Source: Flagellimonas meridianipacifica (lineage in GTDB: Bacteria > Bacteroidota > Bacteroidia > Flavobacteriales > Flavobacteriaceae). From it: a stretch of DNA of 64,000 nucleotides. The notes below the pieces were generated by a model. The model did not search any database, was not told where the DNA came from, and was given only the letters and a program-made list of their open reading frames with translations. The position numbers and the translations under genes are program-made. This document shows positions 54,140 to 60,708 of this stretch, piece after piece; within the stretch, counting starts at the first letter, position 1, and each line of letters begins with the position of its first letter. Location of the stretch: assembly GCF_003001695.1 (NCBI RefSeq), contig NZ_PVYX01000002.1:744001-808000 (forward strand), in the 5' to 3' direction.

Positions 54140-55468
54140 ATGAGTAGCAAAGTTGCTTTCTACACCTTGGGTTGCAAACTCAACTTCTCGGAGACTTCCA
54201 CCATAGCCCGCAGTTTTGAAAATGAGGGCTTTGACCGGGTGGATTTTTCTGAAGAGGCCGACATTTATGTCATTAACACCTGTTCCGTAACCGAGAATGC
54301 TGACAAACGTTTTAGGACTATTGTTAAGCAATCACAAAAAGGCAATCCAGATGCTTTCGTTATTGCCGTAGGGTGTTATGCTCAGTTAAAACCAGAAGAA
54401 TTAGCCGATGTGGATGGGGTAGACTTGGTTTTGGGAGCAACAGAAAAGTTCAAAATCACGGATTACCTTAACGACCTTACAAAAAACGACAGGGGAGAGG
54501 TGCACTCCTGCGAAATTGATGAAGCGGATTTTTACGTAGGCAGTTATGCTATTGGCGATAGAACCCGAGCTTTCTTAAAAGTGCAGGATGGTTGTGATTA
54601 TAAATGCACCTATTGCACGATCCCTCTAGCCCGTGGGATTTCGCGTAGCGACACCTTAGAAAATGTAATGCACAATGCTGCTGAGATTTCATCAAAAGGA
54701 ATAAAGGAAATTGTACTTACCGGTGTTAATATTGGTGATTATGGCAAAGGTGAGTTTGGGAACAAAAGACATGAACACACTTTTTTGGATTTGGTGAAGG
54801 CATTGGATCAAGTGGAGGGTATACATAGACTTCGGATTTCTTCCATTGAGCCGAATCTTCTGAAAAATGAGACAATTGACTTTGTGGCCCAGAGCAACTC
54901 TTTTGTACCGCACTTTCATGTTCCATTGCAAAGTGGGAGTGATACCATTTTGAAATTAATGCGAAGGAGGTATTTGACCAATCTTTATGTGGAACGTATT
55001 GCCCGAATAAAACGCACTATGCCCTATGCCTGTATTGGGGTGGATGTCATAGTCGGTTTTCCAGGTGAAACCGATGAGCATTTTTTGGAAACCTATAATT
55101 TCCTGAACGAATTGGACATTTCATATTTACATGTCTTCACGTACTCTGAGCGAGACAATACACTGGCAGCTGAAATGGAGGGTGTCGTGCCCAAAAACGT
55201 ACGCGCCAAACGCAGCAAAATGCTTCGTGGGCTATCTGCTAAAAAGCGCAGGGCTTTTTATGAAAACCAGTTGGGAAGTGTTAGAACCGTTTTGTTTGAA
55301 GGAGAGAACAAATCGGGATACATTCATGGTTTCACCGAGAATTATATTAAGGTAAAAGCACCATGGAATCCAGAATTGGTAAATACCTTGCATGAAGTTG
55401 AACTAACCAAGATTGATGAGGACGGCCTAGTTCGCTTCGAGTTTGTTTCCAGTAAAGTATTAGCATAA
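54140..55468 (+). CDS. mtaB: tRNA t6A37 methylthiotransferase
   Basis: The 442-residue radical-SAM enzyme turns t6A37 of tRNA into ms2t6A. The N-terminal domain binds an auxiliary iron-sulfur cluster with Cys in TLGCKLNFSET, NTCSVTENADKR and AVGCYAQLKPE. The radical-SAM cluster motif is GCDYKCTYCTIPLARG. A C-terminal TRAM-like part follows (GYIHGFTENYIKVKAPW). It is cytoplasmic. It stands alone on the plus strand between a divergent Crp/Fnr gene and a terminator. Confidence 0.95.
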   Translation: MSSKVAFYTLGCKLNFSETSTIARSFENEGFDRVDFSEEADIYVINTCSVTENADKRFRTIVKQSQKGNPDAFVIAVGCYAQLKPEELADVDGVDLVLGATEKFKITDYLNDLTKNDRGEVHSCEIDEADFYVGSYAIGDRTRAFLKVQDGCDYKCTYCTIPLARGISRSDTLENVMHNAAEISSKGIKEIVLTGVNIGDYGKGEFGNKRHEHTFLDLVKALDQVEGIHRLRISSIEPNLLKNETIDFVAQSNSFVPHFHVPLQSGSDTILKLMRRRYLTNLYVERIARIKRTMPYACIGVDVIVGFPGETDEHFLETYNFLNELDISYLHVFTYSERDNTLAAEMEGVVPKNVRAKRSKMLRGLSAKKRRAFYENQLGSVRTVLFEGENKSGYIHGFTENYIKVKAPWNPELVNTLHEVELTKIDEDGLVRFEFVSSKVLA

Positions 55469-55491
55469 AAAAACCTCTCGATTGAGAGGTT
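55469..55491. terminator. Intrinsic terminator between convergent genes
   Basis: AACCTCTC (55472-55479) pairs with GAGAGGTT (55484-55491) around GATT. The long A-run on the left is a T-run for the minus-strand GNAT gene; the plus side has only a short T-run. Confidence 0.75.
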
Positions 55492-55511
55492 CCAGTTTGT
55501 TCCATTATCCG

Positions 55512-55805
55512 TTAGATTCGTATTCCAACAGGTAACATTTCTTTGTACTGCCTGTTCTTTCTCAAGAAACCTGCAATATGTGGGCTAGTTGGTACAACCC
55601 TTAAATTTCTTTCTTGAATTTGATGGAGAACTTCTTTGATGAAGGATTCTTTGAAACCTTCTTGGGTAATTTCTTCTGGGATAACCAACTTCGTCAAGAA
55701 GACTTTGCGTTCTTGAGAAGAATATTCAATTTTTGCTAAGTGGCCATCCACTTGAGTTTCGAATTGACGCAAGAAACTATTGTCCTTAACTTCCATTTCT
55801 GTCAT
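55512..55805 (-). CDS. Small GNAT-fold acetyltransferase (YjdJ type)
   Basis: The 97-residue protein has the short GNAT pattern: LAKIEYSSQERKVFLTKLVIPEE, then a helix with the CoA-binding-type turn FKESFIKEVLHQIQERNLRVVPTSPHIAGFLRKNRQY. Members are the YjdJ-like group of minimal acetyltransferases. Cytoplasmic; substrate unknown. A second ATG three codons in is also possible. It is monocistronic on the minus strand. Confidence 0.78.
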   Translation of the reverse strand: MTEMEVKDNSFLRQFETQVDGHLAKIEYSSQERKVFLTKLVIPEEITQEGFKESFIKEVLHQIQERNLRVVPTSPHIAGFLRKNRQYKEMLPVGIRI

Positions 55806-55964
55806 ATAATTCTATTTTAAATTGGCTTTACGCAACTGACTTACTACTAGGTAAGTACATTTTAATCTTTTGCAAGATGTGTAACAGCGGGGCTATTGCA
55901 AAAAGGGATACAAAATTAGTCAAAAAATCCTTAATTTCCTAGCCAATTAGATAATTGGAGAGAA

Positions 55965-56642
55965 ATGCCCGACAATAAAATCCATGTATACCTTATGCCG
56001 GGAATGGCTGCCAATTCATCTATTTTTGATGGTCTACGCTTGCCTGAAAATCAATTTGTAATGCACAAGCTCGATTGGTTTCTCCCACAGAAAAGAATGA
56101 GTCTTCAAGATTATGCAAAACAAATGTTGAAAAAGGTAAATCATGAGGCTCCCGTTCTGTTAGGAGTTTCTTTTGGTGGCATGCTGGTACAGGAAATGGC
56201 AAAACTTATCCCCTACCGAAAAATAGTGATAGTCTCCAGTGTTAAATGCAAAAACGAAATGCCAAAAAAGATGATTTTTGCCAAACACACCAAGGTGCAC
56301 AAACTATTACCAACCGGTATTGTCACCAATATTGAAGTCCTGGCAAAGTACGCTTTTGGTGAAACCGTCACCAAACGCTTGGAGCTCTATGAAAAGTATC
56401 TGTCCATCAGGGATAAAGGGTACATGGATTGGTCTATAGATAACATGGTAAATTGGGACCAAAAGGAGCCACTTCTAAATTCCGTTCATATTCATGGTAC
56501 TTTGGATAATGTCTTTCCAATAACCAATATCAAAGATTGTATTCCCGTAAAAAATGGCAGGCATGCCATGATTGTTTATCGAGCCAAGTGGTTCAATGAA
56601 CATCTTCCTGCAATTATTTTAGAAGAAGGGAGTTCTATATAG
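55965..56642 (+). CDS. Alpha/beta hydrolase
   Basis: The 225-residue protein has the hydrolase fold: YLMPGMAANSSIFDGL near the start, nucleophile elbow LLGVSFGGMLVQEMA (Ser near residue 65), acid in HGTLDNVFP and a possible His in KNGRHAMIVYRA. It lacks a signal peptide and is small. The substrate is unknown; esterase activity is likely. It precedes the lytic transglycosylase by 20 bp on the same strand. Confidence 0.82.
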   Translation: MPDNKIHVYLMPGMAANSSIFDGLRLPENQFVMHKLDWFLPQKRMSLQDYAKQMLKKVNHEAPVLLGVSFGGMLVQEMAKLIPYRKIVIVSSVKCKNEMPKKMIFAKHTKVHKLLPTGIVTNIEVLAKYAFGETVTKRLELYEKYLSIRDKGYMDWSIDNMVNWDQKEPLLNSVHIHGTLDNVFPITNIKDCIPVKNGRHAMIVYRAKWFNEHLPAIILEEGSSI

Positions 56643-56662
56643 TATCTTTATTGAAATTATTG

Positions 56663-57628
56663 ATGCAGATGAAATACGTAAAAAATATATTGGCGGGTAT
56701 TGGTTTGTTGGTGGTAGCGGGTAGCTTGATTTTTGCCGTACAGTCAACCCCAGAGGAAAAAGTAGCTTTGGAAAAAGCAATCACCTTAGATAGAAATGTA
56801 ACGGATGGTTATCAAATCAGTGCCATTGAGATTCCTGAAGACCTAAACTTCGCTGGGGAAACAGTACCCCTAGAAGACCCTGAAATTTTGGAACGTGTGG
56901 ACCGTGAGTTTTTAGTAAACACCTATTGGCAGTCCAATGCTATTCTTTTGATGAAAAGGGCACACAAGTATTTCCCAATAATTGAACCTATACTTGCCAA
57001 GAACGGTATCCCTGATGATTTCAAATATTTGGCTGTTGCTGAAAGTGGTCTGCAAAACGCGGTATCACCTGCAGGGGCCAGAGGATTCTGGCAAATACTA
57101 AAAACAACGGGCAAGGAATATGGTCTTGAGGTAAATTCCAATGTGGATGAACGTTATCATATTGAAAAAGCCACTCAAGTTGCTTGTGATTATCTCAAGA
57201 AATGGAAAAGTAGATTTGGAAGTTGGACTTTGACTGCAGCAGCCTATAATGCTGGACCCGCAGGAATCCAAAAATATATGCGCATTCAAAAAGCAGATGA
57301 TTATTATGATCTTTTGTTGGGAGAGGAAACTGGACGATATGTATTTCGTATCATGGCTATAAAAGAGATACTTTCAAATCCTGAAAAATTCGGTTTTGAA
57401 GTAGAAAAAGAAGATTTATACAATGCAGTGCCAACTTTTACCGTAGAAGTTGATTCTTCGGTGACCAGTTGGGCAGATTTCGCCCACCTTTACGAAATCA
57501 ATTACAAGATTTTAAAAAGACATAACCCCTGGTTGCGCGAACCTCACTTGAACAATGCATCCGGAAAAACGTACGTGGTCGAAATACCTAACAAAGGATA
57601 TTATCGAGAGACAAGTTCCGGAAGATAA
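56663..57628 (+). CDS. Lytic transglycosylase with SLT domain
   Basis: The product of about 321 residues has an N-terminal hydrophobic segment (ILAGIGLLVVAGSLIFAV) and an SLT lysozyme-like domain: AVAESGLQNAVSPAGARGFWQILK with the catalytic Glu, and AAAYNAGPAGIQKYM. It cleaves murein glycan strands at the inner-membrane surface. The C-terminal part (WADFAHLYEINYKILKRHNPWLRE) looks like a degenerate LysM. A TTG at 56651 and a second ATG at 56669 are other possible starts. Confidence 0.88.
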   Translation: MQMKYVKNILAGIGLLVVAGSLIFAVQSTPEEKVALEKAITLDRNVTDGYQISAIEIPEDLNFAGETVPLEDPEILERVDREFLVNTYWQSNAILLMKRAHKYFPIIEPILAKNGIPDDFKYLAVAESGLQNAVSPAGARGFWQILKTTGKEYGLEVNSNVDERYHIEKATQVACDYLKKWKSRFGSWTLTAAAYNAGPAGIQKYMRIQKADDYYDLLLGEETGRYVFRIMAIKEILSNPEKFGFEVEKEDLYNAVPTFTVEVDSSVTSWADFAHLYEINYKILKRHNPWLREPHLNNASGKTYVVEIPNKGYYRETSSGR

Positions 57629-57640
57629 GCTATATACCCC

Positions 57641-58468
57641 TTAGGCTTCAATTTTATCCAAGGACATTTGACTTGTCTTTTGTTCTTTGTTGGGTTCAAT
57701 ATCCAATAGGGCTATGGAATCTACTCCAATATGTTCAACGCTATAACCATTGGAAGTGAGCAACTCCTCACATTCCATAATATCTGATTCACTTAAATGG
57801 TCGTTTTCGAAGGATATCATTGCGGGTTTCACAGAAGAAAAGTCAATGTTTTTGATTATTTCATAATCGAAACCTTCGGTATCTATTTGAAGAAGATCAA
57901 GTTTCTTGACATGATGCTTCGCCAACAAGTCATGTATGGTGGAACAGTTGACTTCTTCAGTGACAATATAGTCGTCCTTGTTTTCTGGAAGTGGAATACC
58001 TTCCTTTCTAGCCATGTCTGAAACGTAGTTCCTATCAATTTGATATTGTAGGGTGTCACAATTAAATGTAGCCAAACCTGTTGCCCAACGTGAATTAGTG
58101 AACCCCAATTTGTAAAGCTGTTTGACACCAGTTTTCTCAGCGATAGCTATATTTTCAAGAATTGTATTTTTTTCAAAACGATATGTTTTGGAGAGTTTTT
58201 TAGTGAAGACTTCTTTTTGGGGTTCTACAATAATTCCCTTCCAGGAAAGGCGCTTTACTAATTTGAAAATAGGATCGTTCACAAAACCATCATTACCGCC
58301 TATTTGAAGAAAATAGAATTCGCTGATATCCTTAGCTCTTTCCTCCATGATTTGAGCAATTGAACCTGCTTTGGGTCTGTAAAAGAATCTGTAGTACAGT
58401 TTCATAAATCCTGGATCCAATCCAAGAAGTGTCAACGTCAAGTTTTTGACGGTTTTCTTAAAGTTCAT
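57641..58468 (-). CDS. FkbM family methyltransferase
   Basis: The 275-residue protein has the FkbM methyltransferase pattern: FYFLQIGGNDGFVNDP (SAM site), GIIVEPQKEVFTKL, and DLLQIDTEGFDYEIIKNI with an Asp that fits metal or acceptor handling. A hydrophobic stretch at the start may associate it with a membrane. It probably methylates a sugar or glycan hydroxyl. It stands alone on the minus strand. A palindrome with TTAACAAA half-sites and a 13-base inverted repeat (58488-58500) lie just upstream. Confidence 0.83.
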   Translation of the reverse strand: MNFKKTVKNLTLTLLGLDPGFMKLYYRFFYRPKAGSIAQIMEERAKDISEFYFLQIGGNDGFVNDPIFKLVKRLSWKGIIVEPQKEVFTKKLSKTYRFEKNTILENIAIAEKTGVKQLYKLGFTNSRWATGLATFNCDTLQYQIDRNYVSDMARKEGIPLPENKDDYIVTEEVNCSTIHDLLAKHHVKKLDLLQIDTEGFDYEIIKNIDFSSVKPAMISFENDHLSESDIMECEELLTSNGYSVEHIGVDSIALLDIEPNKEQKTSQMSLDKIEA

Positions 58469-58519
58469 ATTTGTGGTTGGTATAGTATTGGCCTGGCCAA
58501 AAACCTAAAATCTGGGGAA

Positions 58520-58541
58520 TTTAACAAAAATTTTTGTTAAA
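58520..58541. promoter_or_regulatory. 22-bp perfect palindrome with TTAACAAA half-sites
   Basis: TTTAACAAAAA is followed directly by its reverse complement, 51 bp upstream of the fkbM-type ATG. TTAACAAA recurs at 58572-58579 and TTGTTAA at 58611-58617. A regulator site is likely; the regulator is unknown. Confidence 0.5.
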
Positions 58542-58647
58542 GACTGCTATTTGTAAAAAGGAAAACCTTGATTAACAAATATCTATGTTTTAGACATTTT
58601 TTGGATATAGTTGTTAAATCAAGTAAACGAACGTAAAAAGTGTTGAT

Positions 58648-58791
58648 GTGGGAGATAGTTTGGAAAAAGTTAAAGGACCCGACTCTCCATGGTATAATTA
58701 CATTCAGAAAAGGCGTTGGATGGAAAATGGTGATTCTGTTTCCAATTTAAAAAGTACTGTGAAGAAGCAACAAGGTAATATAAAAAAATAA
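58648..58791 (+). CDS. Possible 47-residue protein with GTG start
   Basis: An open frame from a GTG gives VGDSLEKVKGPDSPWYNYIQ and continues to a Lys-rich tail ending QQGNIKK. The composition (PDSPWYNYIQ, RRWMENGD) looks protein-like rather than random AT-rich translation, and a stop lies nine codons upstream. It could also be a decayed C-terminal fragment of an old gene. No family is recognised, and no ribosome-binding site or promoter is clear. Confidence 0.3.
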   Translation: MGDSLEKVKGPDSPWYNYIQKRRWMENGDSVSNLKSTVKKQQGNIKK

Positions 58792-58861
58792 ATAGCAGTG
58801 TAGCTATTTGAGCCTTGGATTCTTTTCTACTGCTATTGCATCTTAATTTACTACCAAGAGA

Positions 58862-59404
58862 TTAACGATACCTTGTTCTAACCTGCTGTGGACCTTTTTT
58901 CATCTGCTGCTGCATCATTTTAATCTGCTCTGTCAGCATATTGTTCTTGTCCAACTTTTTGGCTTCTTGTAACAATGTGGTTGCTTCACGTTTTCTACCT
59001 TTCTGCATGGCAATTCCAGCCAGGCTCAACTTTGCCATTGCCACATCATAATGCATGGTCAGCCCCAGTTTTAAGGCCTTTTTGAAGTACTTTTCGGCCT
59101 GCGTCAAATTCTTCTGGGAGTATATGATGCCGTGTAAATAGTTATAATAACCCTGCTGTTTTTTAATTAATGATGATTCAGGGTTTTTAATTTTCGATAA
59201 CCACTTCTGCGTACCCTCCATATCCTGCTTTCTCATGCGCAAAAACGCTAATAGGATAATTTCATTTCTAAAATAAAGGAAGACAAAAATGAGGGAAAGA
59301 AAAATCAAAGCTATGCCATTTCCAATGTAACCCTCTACAAACTGATAGCCTGCATACGCAATTATTAAAAAGGCCAATACCAGTTTTATATTCTTATTAA
59401 ACAT
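58862..59404 (-). CDS. Membrane-anchored TPR-like protein
   Basis: The 180-residue product has two membrane segments (near residues 7-23 and 29-55, AGYQFVEGYIGNGIALIFLSLIFVFLYF region) and a helical domain with TPR-like repeats (YYNYLHGIIYSQKNLTQAEKYFKKALKLG, AMAKLSLAGIAMQKGRKREATTLLQEAKKL). It ends basic and Gln/Met-rich. The function is unknown; TPRs suggest protein binding. It starts 4 bp after the DUF6263 gene, so it is the second gene of an operon. Confidence 0.7.
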   Translation of the reverse strand: MFNKNIKLVLAFLIIAYAGYQFVEGYIGNGIALIFLSLIFVFLYFRNEIILLAFLRMRKQDMEGTQKWLSKIKNPESSLIKKQQGYYNYLHGIIYSQKNLTQAEKYFKKALKLGLTMHYDVAMAKLSLAGIAMQKGRKREATTLLQEAKKLDKNNMLTEQIKMMQQQMKKGPQQVRTRYR

Positions 59405-59408
59405 GTAA

Positions 59409-60308
59409 CTATTGAATTAATTCGTAGGTAATTGTTGATTTAATTGAAGTAGGTATTTCCACATCACCCAAATTGGTAACTTTTGAAATTCCCTCTGCCA
59501 GACTCTCACTGGTAATGGTCCTTATAAAACCATTCGATGCATTTGTAGTTATGGAAGTTTGTTGGTTACCAGCAAGCGTCATGATAGTTCCATTTTCTTC
59601 CGTGTCAACCGTAATCGATGCAGTTCCGGATATTGATGAACCTTCCGAACCCGATTCTTCCAACTTCCAACTGTTTTTGGCATTTAACTTACCACTAAAC
59701 TCATTATTCCAAGTATCACCAACAGAAATGGGGTTTGATGGATAAAAGTAGGTCATTTGCTCAAAGCTTTTGGCCAATCCTACAGAGCTAAATTCTTTGC
59801 TCAGTGACTTGCGCATCAAATTTTTATTAAAATCATCAGTAATCCCTGCTTTGGTAATCATATTTTCGACCAACTCATTTCCTCCGCTCACTTCTATGAT
59901 TTTCCCATCTTTTTGCATGGTCATTTGTAGCTTATGTCCAATGAGTCCGCTAAATATTTCAGACATCATATTACCCGCTTCTGGTTCCGAAGCTTTTACA
60001 TCGATAAGTACACCTTGCAAGTTTGAGGTAGTTTTCATCCCAAAATCCTCAAAAGCCATTTCAATAGTATATATGGATTCTGTTTCTCCAACCACGTTGA
60101 AAGAAAAAATAGCTTCCAAATCATTGGTCAATTCATGTTTGGCGCCTTCCAATTCTTGTGTGATAAGCTGTTTGGCCTCCTGTTTTATCTTAAAAAAATC
60201 ATCTTTTTTGAGATTATAGGCCAATTTTTGTTGCCCTAGGGATTGAATAGGAACCAAGCCGACCAAACAAACAAGTCCAAGGATGCCTAAAAATTTCTTG
60301 AAATTCAT
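59409..60308 (-). CDS. Secreted DUF6263 family protein
   Basis: The 299-residue protein has a signal peptide (LGILGLVCLVGLVPIQSLGQ) and beta-rich repeats typical of DUF6263 (KLAYNLKKDDFFKIKQEAKQLI at the start, YPSNPISVGDTWNNEF in the middle). It is probably periplasmic or outer-membrane associated; the function is unknown. It is divergent from rpmH, and a TPR-like gene follows 4 bp downstream. Confidence 0.78.
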   Translation of the reverse strand: MNFKKFLGILGLVCLVGLVPIQSLGQQKLAYNLKKDDFFKIKQEAKQLITQELEGAKHELTNDLEAIFSFNVVGETESIYTIEMAFEDFGMKTTSNLQGVLIDVKASEPEAGNMMSEIFSGLIGHKLQMTMQKDGKIIEVSGGNELVENMITKAGITDDFNKNLMRKSLSKEFSSVGLAKSFEQMTYFYPSNPISVGDTWNNEFSGKLNAKNSWKLEESGSEGSSISGTASITVDTEENGTIMTLAGNQQTSITTNASNGFIRTITSESLAEGISKVTNLGDVEIPTSIKSTITYELIQ

Positions 60309-60358
60309 GAGGTGTAAATTGATGCGACAAAACTAACACAAACATTTTTTACAAACCA

Positions 60359-60389
60359 TTTGCCGAAGTAAAAACTCTTCGTATATTTG
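60359..60389 (+). promoter_or_regulatory. Consensus promoter of rpmH
   Basis: TTTG (60359-60362), then 19 bases, then TATATTTG (60382-60389): an exact match to the Bacteroidota TTTG-N19-TAnnTTTG promoter. It lies 58 bp before the L34 ATG. Confidence 0.85.
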
Positions 60390-60447
60390 CGCCCAGAAAT
60401 TTTGGAAGCTTTTCCACATTTTTAAATCCTTATAAAATAGTTCGGAA

Positions 60448-60606
60448 ATGAAAAGAACGTATCAGCCGTCAAAACGGAAGAGAAGAAACAAGCATGGTTT
60501 TAGAGAGCGCATGGCTACTGCCAATGGCAGAAAGGTTCTTGCTCGTAGAAGAGCTAAAGGAAGAAAGAAATTAACCGTTTCATCTGAGCCAAGACACAAA
60601 AAATAA
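60448..60606 (+). CDS. rpmH: Ribosomal protein L34
   Basis: The 52-residue basic protein reads [20 protein letters not shown] at the start and has the family core [19 protein letters not shown]. It is part of the large ribosomal subunit. It has a consensus promoter upstream and a terminator downstream. In many bacteria rpmH neighbours dnaA or rnpA and yidC; here it neighbours carB instead, so this is not the usual origin region. Confidence 0.97.
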   Translation: MKRTYQPSKRKRRNKHGFRERMATANGRKVLARRRAKGRKKLTVSSEPRHKK

Positions 60607-60630
60607 TGTGCTGTCAATAACTTTTAAATT

Positions 60631-60667
60631 AAAAGGTGCTACTTTCCAAGTTTAGCACCTTTTTTTT
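60631..60667 (+). terminator. Intrinsic terminator of rpmH
   Basis: AAAAGGTGCTA (60631-60641) pairs with TAGCACCTTTT (60653-60663) around an 11-base loop, followed by a T-run. It separates rpmH from carB. Confidence 0.85.
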
Positions 60668-60708
60668 GACCTATTTTTAGCGATTGAAATACAACTAACA
60701 AAAAAAGA

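Larger units (their letters stand above)
58469..58861. other. 393-bp gene-poor gap
   Basis: The gap holds a 13-base inverted repeat (TTGGCC-T-GGCCAA, 58488-58500), a 22-bp perfect palindrome (58520-58541), further TTAACAAA-type half-sites at 58572-58579 and 58611-58617, and a possible 47-codon open frame at 58648-58791. Nothing else is recognised. Confidence 0.6.

Noticed and set aside
60448..60606. rpmH as a sign of the replication origin
   Set aside because: No dnaA, rnpA, yidC or DnaA-box cluster is present; the neighbours are carB and DUF6263, so there is no support for an origin here.
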